A DNA stretch of 64,000 nt from JANSYL01 sp965229695 (GCA_965229695.1 OZ245921.1:992001-1056000), one strand, 5' to 3'; counted from the first letter of the stretch, positions 43,219-51,571 are shown. Notes: generated by a model not told the origin, from the sequence alone. Program-made: numbers and translations.

Positions 43219-44010
43219 CTATTGGCCCAACGCGTAATCGACGAACCAGCGTTGATCCAACATGGCCAAAGTGCCGTCTTCGCGCATTGACTCAATACCC
43301 GCGTCAAAGGCCGCGACAAGTTCTGAGCCATTGGGGAAGATAAAGCCGAACTCCTCAGTGCCCAGTGGCTCGCCCACCATTTTCAGCGCATCGGGGTTCG
43401 CCGCCACATAGCCGCCGCCGCCGGCGCTATCGGCCAGCACCATATCGACATCATCGACCATCAGCGCTTGGATAGCTGCCGGGATGGTTTCGAACAGCAC
43501 CAGGCGCGGATTGGCTTCATTCCCGTCCAGCACGTCATAAACACCGACATAAAACGGGGTTGTGCCGGCTTGGGTGCCCAAAAGCAGGTCTTCATCCGCC
43601 GCAAAACCTTCGGCACTGTCGAACCGATCTTCATCGGCGGAAACCAGCATACGCATTTGGCTGACCATGTAGGAGGTCGAGAAATCCACCAGCTCATCCC
43701 GATCTTCGCGGATCGTGATGCCGGTCATGCCCATATCGTACTGGCCTTCGGAAACCGCCGCGATCATCGCATCCCAAGAGATGTTTTCGATCACCGGCGT
43801 GAAGTTCAGCCGTTCGGCCAAAATCTCCAACGCGTCATATTCCCAGCCGATCGCCTCGCCCGAGGCGGGATCGACAAATTGCAGCGGCGGATAGGCGTTT
43901 TCGGTGACGACAACCACCTCCATCCCGCCCAGATCGGGCAGGTGCCCGTCGGCGGCGGCGGCAAAGGGCAACAGGCTGGCGCAGGCGGCCATGGCGATGT
44001 GGCGAAGCAT
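43219..44010 (-). CDS. Polar amino-acid ABC transporter substrate-binding protein
   Basis: The 263-residue periplasmic binding protein (family 3) has a signal peptide (MLRHIAMAACASLLPFAAAA, cleaved near ADG), then MEVVVVTENAYPPLQFVDP and GWEYDALEILAERLNF, followed by DMGMTGITIREDRDELVDFS, which carry typical amino-acid-ligand residues (an Arg in ITIREDR and the Asp in the last motif). The ATG at 44010 has GGGAG eight bases upstream. The ligand is a polar or charged amino acid by family. A candidate promoter lies in the 67-bp gap after moeB. Confidence 0.92.
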   Translation of the reverse strand: MLRHIAMAACASLLPFAAAADGHLPDLGGMEVVVVTENAYPPLQFVDPASGEAIGWEYDALEILAERLNFTPVIENISWDAMIAAVSEGQYDMGMTGITIREDRDELVDFSTSYMVSQMRMLVSADEDRFDSAEGFAADEDLLLGTQAGTTPFYVGVYDVLDGNEANPRLVLFETIPAAIQALMVDDVDMVLADSAGGGGYVAANPDALKMVGEPLGTEEFGFIFPNGSELVAAFDAGIESMREDGTLAMLDQRWFVDYALGQ

Positions 44011-44039
44011 CTTGAAACTCCCTGTGTTGATCTGCGGCC

Positions 44040-44067
44040 AGTATGAACCGCCCGCCGCAAGGGGCAA
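44040..44067 (-). promoter_or_regulatory. Candidate sigma-70-like promoter of the amino-acid transporter set
   Basis: On the minus strand, TTGCCC (44067-44062) and CATACT (44045-44040) are spaced by 16 bp, each matching four of six consensus bases. The site is inside the short gap between moeB and the binding-protein gene, 30 bp before its start codon. Confidence 0.35.
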
Positions 44068-44077
44068 GGGTCAAGCG

Positions 44078-45133
44078 TCAAATGTCGCCGCAGACCATGC
44101 AATCAACGCGCCGTTTGATCCTCATGATCCGGGTGTCGCAATGCAGCGCATCATAAATCAGCATCCGATTGCGCAGACCTTCGCCCGCGCCGGTGATCTC
44201 TTTCACCGCTTCCAGCGCCATCATCGTGCCGATCACGCCGGGCAGCGCGCCAACCACGCCGGTCTCCGCACAGGTCGCAGCCAGATCGGGAGCAGGCGCT
44301 TTGGGAAAGATGCAGGCCATGCAGGGCGCACCACTGGCAGGGTCATAGAGCGTTATCTGACCTTCCCAGGCCGAAATCGCCCCCGCGATCACCGGGCGCC
44401 CGCTGGCCACCGCCGCGCGGTTGATCAAAGCGCGGGTTTCAAAACTGTCGGTGCCATCCAGGATCAAATCATATTCGGCAAACAGCGTCTCTGCGATCTC
44501 TTCGGTCAGGGCGCGGTGATAGGGTCGAATCTCGACCTGCGGGTTCAGGGCTGCCATCGCTTTTTGCGCCGAGAACACTTTGGGCATGTCCTGGCTGTCA
44601 TCCTCGTGGATGATCTGCCGGTGCAGGTTCGAGAGGCTGACCGTATCGGGATCGATCACGCCAATGCGCCCGACCCCGGCCCCAGCCAGATAGAGCAGAA
44701 TGGGTGAGCCTAAGCCCCCTGCCCCGACCACCAGAACCTTGGCATTTTTCAAAGCCAACTGCCCGGCCCCTCCGATATCGGGCAAGGTGATTTGCCGGGC
44801 GTAACGGGTCAGTTCTTCGTCGGAAAACGGGCCCGAGGATGGTTTGGGGGCCGATGCCGCGCGCTCGAGCTCCGCCGCTTGGGCCCGTGATTTCAGCCGT
44901 TTCCAAACCTCGCGGTAGAGCAAGACCAACAAAGCCGCGCCGATCAGGATCAACCAGGGATCGGGCGCGCCGCCCGTCATCTCACGCAAAGGATGCCCAT
45001 CCGGCAGGATCAGCTGCGCCGCCAGCACCGCGACAAGCAATAAACCCAGCATGTAAAACCGCGCGGTTTTCGGCAGGCGCACCAAATGGCCAATGCCCCA
45101 GATCGCGCCAGCCAGAACAAAGACAAGCAGCAT
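44078..45133 (-). CDS. moeB: MoeB/ThiF/HesA family adenylyltransferase with an N-terminal membrane region
   Basis: The C-terminal ~250 residues form an E1-like adenylating domain: FSDEELTRYARQITLPDIGG leads into the ATP site VVGAGGLGSP (residues 135-144), then LSNLHRQIIH, a Cys pair in PCMACIFP and the second pair at the end (DCMVCG, Cys345/Cys348), together a zinc site. Such enzymes adenylate the C-terminal Gly of MoaD or ThiS in molybdopterin or thiamine synthesis. The first ~80 residues hold three hydrophobic segments (about 1-17, 26-44 and 60-73), so the enzyme is probably membrane-anchored. The symbol is by similarity; thiF-like function is possible. It overlaps dut by one base (TGATG). 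Confidence 0.85.
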   Translation of the reverse strand: MLLVFVLAGAIWGIGHLVRLPKTARFYMLGLLLVAVLAAQLILPDGHPLREMTGGAPDPWLILIGAALLVLLYREVWKRLKSRAQAAELERAASAPKPSSGPFSDEELTRYARQITLPDIGGAGQLALKNAKVLVVGAGGLGSPILLYLAGAGVGRIGVIDPDTVSLSNLHRQIIHEDDSQDMPKVFSAQKAMAALNPQVEIRPYHRALTEEIAETLFAEYDLILDGTDSFETRALINRAAVASGRPVIAGAISAWEGQITLYDPASGAPCMACIFPKAPAPDLAATCAETGVVGALPGVIGTMMALEAVKEITGAGEGLRNRMLIYDALHCDTRIMRIKRRVDCMVCGDI

Positions 45134-45600
45134 CAGCTGACCCCGGTTGACCCAAAGCCCCCGCTGCCGCGTTCGGTCTCGGTCAACTCGTCGACAATCG
45201 CGAACCGGGCCTGCACCACGGGCGCGACGATTGCTTGGGCAATCCGGTCGCCATGGGCGATGGCAAAGGGTTCCGTGCCGAAATTCACCAGCAACACCCC
45301 AAGCGGGCCGCGATAATCGGCGTCGATGGTGCCGGGTGTGTTGGGCAAAGTGATCCCATGTTTCAGCGCCAGACCCGAACGCGGCCTGATCTGCATCTCA
45401 AACCCATCTGGAATGGCAACGCGGAAGCCGGTGGGCACGATTAGCCGCTGCATTGGGTTCAGCGTAATGCCAACTGCGCGGGCTTCTGGCGGCAGGTTGG
45501 CACGAATATCGGCCCCCGCCGCGCCCAGGCTGGCGTAATGCGGCAGGGCGATGGTGCGGTCGGCCCAATCCTCCCAAATGATTTGAACCTCAACGCTCAC
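45133..45600 (-). CDS. dut: dUTP diphosphatase
   Basis: The 155-residue homotrimeric dUTPase hydrolyses dUTP to dUMP, preventing uracil in DNA and feeding thymidylate synthesis. All five motifs are seen: AAGADIRANLP, MQIRPRSGLALKHGI, LPNTPGTIDADYRGPLGVLL with the catalytic Asp, GDRIAQAIVAPV and the C-terminal RGSGGFGSTGV that closes over the substrate. The start is GTG at 45600, overlapping the coaBC TGA (GTGA); the longer frame would lie inside coaBC. It overlaps the next gene as TGATG. Confidence 0.96.
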   Translation of the reverse strand: MSVEVQIIWEDWADRTIALPHYASLGAAGADIRANLPPEARAVGITLNPMQRLIVPTGFRVAIPDGFEMQIRPRSGLALKHGITLPNTPGTIDADYRGPLGVLLVNFGTEPFAIAHGDRIAQAIVAPVVQARFAIVDELTETERGSGGFGSTGVS

Positions 45601-46796
45601 GTAAGCGCCTCGGCAATGCGCGCAGCCAGGCGGGTGGCGACCTCGGCCTTGGGCAGGCGCGGCCAAGGCTCGGCCCCATCATCGGTGATCAGGACCACCC
45701 GGTTTTCCGTACCGCCCATGATCCCGGTTTCGGGCGAGACATCATTGGCCACGATCCAATCGCAGCCTTTGCGCGCGCGTTTGGCGGTTGCGTGCGCCTC
45801 CACATCCGTGGTCTCGGCGGCAAAGCCCACGACCAGGCCCGGACGACCCTGTTTCATCTGCGCCACGGTCGCCAAAATGTCGGGATTTTCGGCAAAGGCC
45901 AAAGTGGGCATCGCGCCCGACCCGTCCTTTTTCATCTTTTCATCCGCGGCATTGGTCACATGCCAATCCGCCACCGCCGCCGCGAACACCGCCGCATCAG
46001 CAGGCAAGGCGTCATCGACGGCTTTCGCCATCTGGGCCGCCGTTTCGACCGGGATAACAGTAACCCCAAAGGGCGGCGGCACCGTGGCCGGGCCGGTCAC
46101 AAAGCTGACCCTTGCGCCCAAATCCCGCAATGCAGCGGCCAAGGCGGTGCCCTGCGCGCCCGAGGATCGATTGGCGATGTAGCGCACCGGATCAATCGGT
46201 TCGTGGGTCGGCCCCGAGGTCACCAGGACGTGTTTTCCGGTCAGGGGGCCGCCGCCCAGCGCCGCATCCACCGCCGCAATGATTTCGGGCACCTCAGACA
46301 TACGGCCCGGCCCGAACTCACCACAGGCCATGTTGCCCTCATCCGGGCCAATCACCAAAACACCGTCACCTTGCAGGGTGGCCAAATTGCGCTGGGTCGA
46401 CGGGTGTTCCCACATCCGCACATTCATGGCAGGCGCAATCAACACGCGCTTATCGGTCGCCATCAGCAGGGTGGAGGCCAGATCGTTGGCATGACCACCC
46501 GCCATCTTGGCCATCAAATCCGCCGTGGCCGGCGCGACGACCACCAGATCAGCAGCGCGGCTAAGCTCAATATGGCCCATTTCGGCCTCATCGGTCAGAT
46601 CGAACAGGTCGCGATAGACTTTCTCGGCCGCAAGCGCCGAGGTGGAAAGGGGCGTCACGAACTCCTCTGCCGCGCGTGTCAGAACCGGCGTCACACCAGC
46701 GCCCTGATCACGCAAGCGGCGGATCAGGTCCAACGACTTATAGGCGGCGATCCCGCCCCCAATAATCAGGAGGATTTTCTTTCCCGTCAGCGCCAT
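45597..46796 (-). CDS. coaBC: Bifunctional phosphopantothenoylcysteine decarboxylase/phosphopantothenate-cysteine ligase
   Basis: CoaBC performs two consecutive steps of coenzyme A synthesis, coupling cysteine to 4'-phosphopantothenate and then decarboxylating it. The CoaC flavoprotein half occupies residues 1-180 (KKILLIIGGGIAAYKSLDLI, the PAMNVRMWEHPST motif with Asn and His as catalytic residues, and MACGEFGPGRM). The CoaB half follows (VLVTSGPTHEPIDPVRYIANRSSGAQG, later AAVADWHV and KMKKDG with the active-site Lys residues). The ATG at 46796 has only a weak AGG upstream. It begins the coaBC-dut-moeB operon, 70 bp after the rpoH terminator. Confidence 0.96.
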   Translation of the reverse strand: MALTGKKILLIIGGGIAAYKSLDLIRRLRDQGAGVTPVLTRAAEEFVTPLSTSALAAEKVYRDLFDLTDEAEMGHIELSRAADLVVVAPATADLMAKMAGGHANDLASTLLMATDKRVLIAPAMNVRMWEHPSTQRNLATLQGDGVLVIGPDEGNMACGEFGPGRMSEVPEIIAAVDAALGGGPLTGKHVLVTSGPTHEPIDPVRYIANRSSGAQGTALAAALRDLGARVSFVTGPATVPPPFGVTVIPVETAAQMAKAVDDALPADAAVFAAAVADWHVTNAADEKMKKDGSGAMPTLAFAENPDILATVAQMKQGRPGLVVGFAAETTDVEAHATAKRARKGCDWIVANDVSPETGIMGGTENRVVLITDDGAEPWPRLPKAEVATRLAARIAEALT

Positions 46797-46855
46797 GGCC
46801 TGGACCCCATTTTTCTTGGGCCAAAGGTAGGTGGTGGCGCTCAGGGGGGCAATGG

Positions 46856-46887
46856 CAAACAAAAAGGGGCCGCAAAACTGCGGCCCC
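46856..46887 (-). terminator. Intrinsic terminator of the rpoH transcript
   Basis: GGGGCCGCA (46866-46874) and TGCGGCCCC (46879-46887) form a 9-bp stem with a 4-nt loop. On the minus strand it is followed by TTTTTGTTTG (46865-46856). The T run exists only for minus-strand transcripts, so it ends the rpoH message and insulates coaBC. Confidence 0.9.
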
Positions 46888-46925
46888 CCTTGACGGTCTT
46901 CGGCTCTAGGGCAGACCAAATATCC

Positions 46926-47000
46926 TTAGGCTGGCGCCACCATCAGCAGCGCCAAAAGGAATAGCCCAAGCAGCAAAGCCAGGGGCGAATGCAGAATCAC
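46926..47000 (-). CDS. Possible 24-residue membrane peptide coupled to rpoH
   Basis: Directly at the rpoH stop, GTG (47000-46998) overlaps the TGA as GTGA and opens a 24-codon frame ending with TAA, before the terminator. The predicted peptide, HSPLALLLGLFLLALLMVAP after three N-terminal residues, is one hydrophobic helix. Translation is unproven, but the start overlap and placement inside the transcript are like those of real coupled genes in this genome. Confidence 0.4.
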   Translation of the reverse strand: MILHSPLALLLGLFLLALLMVAPA

Positions 47001-47878
47001 GCGGCGAAGAATGACCGAACCTCCCGCGATTGCGCTTCGAGGTTTTTGCGCATTTTTCCGAAAGCTGCCGCTTCCAACTGGCGGACGCGTTCTTTCGACA
47101 GGCCAAGCTCATCACCCAGGCTTTCCAAGGTCCGCGGGTCTTCGCGCAGCTTGCGTTCGCGCACGATGAAGCGTTCCCGATCATTCAAGGCCTGCATCGC
47201 GGTGACCAACCAATCGCGCAATTGTTCGCGGTCATGGGCATCTTCGACGACTTCGGCAGCCTGCGCACTGTCATCTTCCAGCGCGTCGATCCATTCGCGG
47301 CCTTCGTCATCGACCGATTGCGTGGCGTTGAGCGAGTAATCCGATCCGGCCAGACGGCCTTCCATCATCTCAACGTCATGCAAGGGCACACCCACCTCGG
47401 TCGCGATCATCTGGCGCAACTGATGCTTGTCGAGCACTTCACCCGCTGCCATCGCCTCGCGCTCCAGGCGCGCTTGAACCCGGCGCATGTTGAAAAACAG
47501 CGATTTTTGGCTGGAGGTCGACCCCGTGCGCACCATCGACCAGTTGCGCATCACGTAATCCTGGATCGAGGCTTTGATCCACCACACCGCATAGGTCGAA
47601 AAGCGAACGCCACGATCCGGGTCGAACTTATCAGCGGCCTTCATCAGGCCCAGACCAGCCTCTTGGATCAGATCGTTCATGGGCGCGCCGTACCGCTTGA
47701 ACTTAGCGGCCATGGAAATCGCCAGGCGCATATAGGCGGTTATCAGGCGGTGCAGCGCTTCTTCATCGCGCTCATCGCGCCAAGCATAGGCAAGTTTCAG
47801 TTCCGTTTCAGCGTCCAAAAGCTCGGCCCGCATTGCACGGCGGGAAAGGCTCTGGTCTCCACCCATATCAAGTGCCAT
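46997..47878 (-). CDS. rpoH: RNA polymerase sigma-32 family factor (RpoH, resembling the RpoHII type)
   Basis: RpoH directs RNA polymerase to heat-shock and oxidative-stress promoters. The 293-residue protein has sigma region 2 (AYMRLAISMAAKFKRYG, then FDPDRGVRFSTYAVWWIKASIQDYVMRNW), the RpoH box region SSQKSLFFNMRR and region 4 (NDRERFIVRERKLREDPRTLESLGDELGLSKERVRQLEA). The N-terminus MALDMGGDQSLSRRAMR resembles the second RpoH (RpoHII) of Rhodobacterales, which answers to singlet-oxygen stress; the subgroup call is by memory of that sequence. A very strong ribosome site (GAGAGGGGGG) precedes the ATG. The gene is divergent from cobU. Confidence 0.9.
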   Translation of the reverse strand: MALDMGGDQSLSRRAMRAELLDAETELKLAYAWRDERDEEALHRLITAYMRLAISMAAKFKRYGAPMNDLIQEAGLGLMKAADKFDPDRGVRFSTYAVWWIKASIQDYVMRNWSMVRTGSTSSQKSLFFNMRRVQARLEREAMAAGEVLDKHQLRQMIATEVGVPLHDVEMMEGRLAGSDYSLNATQSVDDEGREWIDALEDDSAQAAEVVEDAHDREQLRDWLVTAMQALNDRERFIVRERKLREDPRTLESLGDELGLSKERVRQLEAAAFGKMRKNLEAQSREVRSFFAA

Positions 47879-47930
47879 GGTGCACCCCCCTCTCGGTCGA
47901 ACTGTTCGCTTTGCAAGCAGCGATTATTAG

Positions 47931-47960
47931 GGTTACGCAGCGACACTCCGTTTGGTTCAC
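47931..47960 (-). promoter_or_regulatory. Possible ECF-type promoter of rpoH
   Basis: On the minus strand GTGAACC (47960-47954) and CGTAACC (47937-47931) are 16 bp apart, resembling the GGAAC-N16/17-CGTT promoters of the alphaproteobacterial general-stress sigma factors, with two mismatches. The place, about 55-80 bp before the rpoH start, suits a promoter. Confidence 0.25.
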
Positions 47961-47976
47961 TTTTTGGGTAAGAAAA

Positions 47977-48501
47977 TTGCGGCTTCCCCCCCTTACTTTG
48001 GTCATTGGTGGCGCGGCCTCGGGCAAATCGGCCTATGCCGAGGGGCTTATCCGCCAGTCCGGGTTAGAGAAAATCTATATTGCCACCGCGCAGGCCTTTG
48101 ATGGCGAGATGGAAGAAAAGATCGCACGCCATCGCGCCGATCGGGCCGCCCATGGCTGGACGACGATTGAGGCACCTCTGCATCTTGGCCCGGCCCTGGC
48201 CGGTATCGGACCTGACCAGGCGGCCTTGCTGGATTGCGTCACGCTGTGGCTTTCGAACCAGATGTTGGCCGAGGCGGATTGGGAAGCAGCCCTAGATCAA
48301 CTTTGCAACGACTTGGCCGCCATGCCCGGCCCAGTGGTGCTGGTCAGTAACGAGGTTGGCGCGGGCATTGTGCCCGACACCAGCCTGGGTCGCCGTTTTC
48401 GCAATGCCCAGGGGCGGGCAAACCAGCGGCTAGCCGCATTGGCCGACCAAGTGGTGCAGGTCACCGCGGGCCTGCCGCAGGTTCTGAAAGCCGCGCCATG
48501 A
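47977..48501 (+). CDS. cobU: Adenosylcobinamide kinase/adenosylcobinamide-phosphate guanylyltransferase
   Basis: CobU (CobP) phosphorylates adenosylcobinamide and transfers GMP to it in the nucleotide-loop assembly of cobalamin. The Walker A motif GGAASGKS is at residues 11-18, followed by YIATAQAFDGEMEEKIARHR, which contains the guanylylated His of the family, then LLDCVTLWLSN and VSNEVGAGIVPDT. At 174 residues the length is typical. No ATG is available; TTG at 47977 gives the usual N-terminus, two residues before PPLTLVIGG. It overlaps the next gene as ATGA. The start codon and the weak ribosome site suggest low expression. Confidence 0.92.
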   Translation: MRLPPLTLVIGGAASGKSAYAEGLIRQSGLEKIYIATAQAFDGEMEEKIARHRADRAAHGWTTIEAPLHLGPALAGIGPDQAALLDCVTLWLSNQMLAEADWEAALDQLCNDLAAMPGPVVLVSNEVGAGIVPDTSLGRRFRNAQGRANQRLAALADQVVQVTAGLPQVLKAAP

Positions 48502-49076
48502 GCAAGGTTTATTGGGTGCGCCATGGCCCGACCCATGAAAAGGTCTTCACCGGTTGGCGCGACGTGCCCGCCGACCTGTCCGACACCGCCCAGTTGGCAA
48601 GGCTCGAGGCGTATTTGCCAGATGATGGCGTGGTGATCTCCTCCGATCTGCAACGCGCGGTGACCACAGCCAATGCCATCATGGCCAAGCGCGAACGCTT
48701 GCCGCCCGATCCCGCCCTGCGCGAGTTTGATTTTGGTGTGTGGGACGGGATGCATTTTTCCGATGTCGCCGAGCGCGACCCCGAGTTGAGCCGCGCCTTT
48801 TGGGAAACGCCGGGGGATGTCGCCCCGCCAGAGGGCGAAAGCTGGAACCAGGTCGCCACGCGCATCGACACCGCGGTGCGCAAGACTTTGGCGCAGATTG
48901 CTGACCGGCCCCTAATAGCCGTCGCCCATTTTGGCGCGATCCTGACCCATCTGAATGTGGCCGGCGGGCTCTCACCGACCCAGGCGATGTCGCACCGGAT
49001 CGACAACCTGTCCGTGACCGAAATCGCCGTCGCCGCACCCAGCTGGCGCGTCGAACGGATCAATCACTGCCCCTAA
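48498..49076 (+). CDS. Histidine phosphatase family protein, possibly alpha-ribazole phosphatase (CobC)
   Basis: The 192-residue protein is a branch 1 histidine phosphatase: the phosphorylated His is in YWVRHGPTHEK (residues 5-15), the catalytic partner Arg in ISSDLQRAVTTA, a Glu in LREFDFGVWDG and the second His in LIAVAHFGAILTHL. Overlap with cobU (ATGA) makes alpha-ribazole-5'-phosphate phosphatase, the CobC step of cobalamin assembly, a plausible role, but the family is functionally broad and no other cobalamin gene is present in the window. Confidence 0.85.
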   Translation: MSKVYWVRHGPTHEKVFTGWRDVPADLSDTAQLARLEAYLPDDGVVISSDLQRAVTTANAIMAKRERLPPDPALREFDFGVWDGMHFSDVAERDPELSRAFWETPGDVAPPEGESWNQVATRIDTAVRKTLAQIADRPLIAVAHFGAILTHLNVAGGLSPTQAMSHRIDNLSVTEIAVAAPSWRVERINHCP

Positions 49077-49134
49077 TCCGGCGGATCACAGATCACCGAT
49101 TGACCCAGACGGCCTAGCCCGGTTCGATGCGACC

Positions 49135-50001
49135 ATGACCTATACGCTTCTTGTCGGTGACCCGTCCCATTCCAGTTGGTCCATGCGCGGCTGGCTGTCG
49201 CTTGATCCCTTTGGCATCCCGTTTCAGCTCGAAACCACCAACCTTTATTCGGGTCACTTCAAATCCGATGTCGCAGCCTTCGGCGCGACGGGCACGGTGC
49301 CCGCCCTGCGCACACCGGATGGCGGCATACTAAGCGATAGCCTATCGATTGCCTGGCACCTGGCCGAAGCTTTTCCGGATAAGGGGCTTTTGCCTAGCGA
49401 TCCCAAAGACCGGGCCGAGGCGCAAAGCATCATCGCCGAAATGCATTCGGGTTTCACCGCGCTGCGGTCGGCTTGTCCGATGAACCTGTGCACCGCCTGG
49501 GATGACTTCACCCCAAGCGCGGAAGTTTTGGCTGATCTCGAACGCATCGATGCGATGTGGTCTGCAGCGCTTGAGCGCTCGGGCGGGCCGTTTTTGTATG
49601 GCGATTACAGTTTGGCCGACGCGTTCTACGCGCCGGTCGCCACGCGGATCGCGACCTATCAGCTTGCGATGTCGAAAACTGCCATGGCTTATGTGCAAGC
49701 CCATTTGGCCGATTTGTCGTTCCGGCGCTGGCGTACCATCGGCGCGGTCTTCGCACCTGAGTTGGGCGAATATGAAATGGGCCTGCCGCGCGGCGGCTTT
49801 CCCTTTGTCCCAACCCTGCCCGCAAGGGCGGTGGAGGCAGGGCCTTCGGAAAACGCGCTTTGCCCCTATTCCGGAAAACCGGTCACAGATTTCGCCGAAA
49901 TCGGCGGGCGCGTCTTTGGGTTCTGCAACCCGACCTGCCGGGATGAAACCGTGATCGACCCCGAAGCCTGGCCCGCATTCATGGCCATTTACCATTCGTA
50001 A
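49135..50001 (+). CDS. Glutathione S-transferase family protein with a C-terminal cysteine motif
   Basis: Residues about 1-80 form a thioredoxin-like GST N-domain (SHSSWSMRGWLSL with a Ser in the catalytic region, GTVPALRTPDG, LSDSLSIAWHLAE), and residues about 90-200 the all-helical domain. The last ~50 residues form a separate module, LCPYSGKPVTDFAEIGGRVF followed by GFCNPTCRDETV, with three Cys arranged C-x(n)-C-x3-C and a basic/aromatic spacing like small treble-clef or YHS-type motifs. That tail is not part of the GST fold and may bind a metal. No signal peptide. The gene starts 58 bp after the phosphatase and is followed by comM. Confidence 0.87.
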   Translation: MTYTLLVGDPSHSSWSMRGWLSLDPFGIPFQLETTNLYSGHFKSDVAAFGATGTVPALRTPDGGILSDSLSIAWHLAEAFPDKGLLPSDPKDRAEAQSIIAEMHSGFTALRSACPMNLCTAWDDFTPSAEVLADLERIDAMWSAALERSGGPFLYGDYSLADAFYAPVATRIATYQLAMSKTAMAYVQAHLADLSFRRWRTIGAVFAPELGEYEMGLPRGGFPFVPTLPARAVEAGPSENALCPYSGKPVTDFAEIGGRVFGFCNPTCRDETVIDPEAWPAFMAIYHS

Positions 50002-50026
50002 AGGGAATCTCGGCTAGGCGTTAACT

Positions 50027-51571
50027 ATGTTTGACGCCCCGCGCCCTGAAAGCTTGTCGCGCATTCACACCGTCGCCTTCGAAGGGTTGGAGGCGCGGCG
50101 GGTCGAGGTGCAATGCGCGGTCACAGCGGGCTTGCCCGCGTTTTCCATCGTCGGTCTGCCCGACAAAGCGGTGTCCGAGGCCAAAGAACGCGTACGCACA
50201 GCGCTTCAGGCCATGGCCATCGCGCTGCCATCCAAGCGCATCACGGTCAACCTATCGCCCGCCGATCTGCCCAAGGAAGGGTCACATTTCGACCTGCCAA
50301 TTGCGCTCGCCCTTTTGGCCGCTCTCGACATCGTGCCCCGCGACCGGGCGGAGGCGGCAATGGCCTTGGGAGAGCTTTCCTTGGATGGCGGGCTGGTGCC
50401 AGTGATCGGCGCGCTGCCAACAGCGCTTGCGGCCGGCGAAGATGGGCAGTGCCTGCTTTGCCCGACCGGTTGCGGGGCCGAAGCGGCCTGGGTTGGCGCA
50501 ACGCCCGTCTTTGCCGCCCGCAACCTGGCCGAGTTAATCGCGCATCTGACGGATCGCCACCCGCTCGAACCGGCCGCGCCCGGCGAGGTGCAAGAAGGCG
50601 CCGCCGATAAATGCCTGTCGGAGGTGCGCGGGCAAGAACGCGCCAAGCGCGCGCTCGAAATCGCGGCGGCGGGACGGCACCATTTGCTAATGGTCGGCAG
50701 CCCGGGTTCGGGCAAATCCATGCTGGCCGCGCGCCTGCCCGGATTGCTGCCGCCGCTTTCCGCGCCAGAAGCGCTCGAAACCTCGATGATCCATTCCCTG
50801 GCGGGCTTGCTGGAAGAGGGCGGTATTTCGCGCACCCGGCCCTATCGCGCGCCACATCACACAGCCTCGATGGCGGCCATCGTGGGCGGCGGGCGCGGCG
50901 CCAAACCGGGGGAGATTAGCCTGGCCCATAACGGTGTATTATTCCTGGATGAATTCCCCGAATATGCCCGCACGGTGTTGGAAACCCTGCGCCAACCGAT
51001 CGAAACCGGCGATGTGGTGGTTGCGAGGGCCAATGCGCATGTGACCTATCCCTGCCGATTTCTGTTGATCGCGGCGGCCAATCCCTGCCGCTGCGGCCAG
51101 CTATACGATGCCAGCCAAGCCTGCCGCCGCGCGCCCCTTTGCGGTGAAGACTACATCGGCAAAATCTCCGGCCCTTTGATGGACCGCTTTGATCTGCGGT
51201 TAGAGGTGCCACCCGTGGCTTATGCCGATCTGGATCTGCCCGCCTCTGGCGAACCCAGCGCCACGGTCGCCGCCCGTGTGGCGCGCGCGCGGCAAGTGCA
51301 GGCCGACCGCTTTGCCGCTTTGGGGGCCGCCGCGCGGGTCAATGCAGATGCCGATGGCGCGCTTTTGGATCAGATCGCCACGCCGACCAAAGCGGGCAAG
51401 GCGCTGCTGCTGCAAGCGGCCGAAAAGATCAATCTAACGGCGCGCGGCTATCACCGGATCTTGCGTTTGGCGCGCACCATCGCCGATTTGGCGGGTGATG
51501 ACGATATTGAGGAGGCCCATATCGCTGAAGCGATTGGCTATCGCCTGATTGGCTCGGGGTCAGCTGCCTAG
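50027..51571 (+). CDS. comM: YifB/ComM family Mg-chelatase-like AAA+ ATPase
   Basis: The 514-residue protein has an N-terminal Lon-like/ChlI domain (SIVGLPDKAVSEAKERVRTAL), an AAA+ core with Walker A MVGSPGSGKSMLAARLPGLLPP near residue 222, Walker B-like VLFLDEFPEY and a Cys-rich insert (ANPCRCGQLYDASQACRRAP) that likely binds zinc. In transformable bacteria ComM is a helicase-like branch-migration factor aiding integration of foreign DNA. No competence genes are near, so that role is only by family. Its end overlaps gshB by 12 bp. Confidence 0.92.
   Translation: MFDAPRPESLSRIHTVAFEGLEARRVEVQCAVTAGLPAFSIVGLPDKAVSEAKERVRTALQAMAIALPSKRITVNLSPADLPKEGSHFDLPIALALLAALDIVPRDRAEAAMALGELSLDGGLVPVIGALPTALAAGEDGQCLLCPTGCGAEAAWVGATPVFAARNLAELIAHLTDRHPLEPAAPGEVQEGAADKCLSEVRGQERAKRALEIAAAGRHHLLMVGSPGSGKSMLAARLPGLLPPLSAPEALETSMIHSLAGLLEEGGISRTRPYRAPHHTASMAAIVGGGRGAKPGEISLAHNGVLFLDEFPEYARTVLETLRQPIETGDVVVARANAHVTYPCRFLLIAAANPCRCGQLYDASQACRRAPLCGEDYIGKISGPLMDRFDLRLEVPPVAYADLDLPASGEPSATVAARVARARQVQADRFAALGAAARVNADADGALLDQIATPTKAGKALLLQAAEKINLTARGYHRILRLARTIADLAGDDDIEEAHIAEAIGYRLIGSGSAA

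Noticed and set aside
45792..46964. 390-codon plus-strand frame opposite coaBC
   Set aside because: Antisense to a confidently assigned gene, Arg/Gly/His-rich, no domain.
47897..47912. CGAACTGTTCG palindrome upstream of rpoH considered as a LexA box
   Set aside because: The alphaproteobacterial LexA site is GAAC-N7-GTTC; here the half-sites are one base apart, so it does not fit.
50027..51571. comM taken as evidence for natural transformation
   Set aside because: The YifB/ComM family is widespread in non-competent bacteria and no comEA, comEC or pilus gene is in the window.
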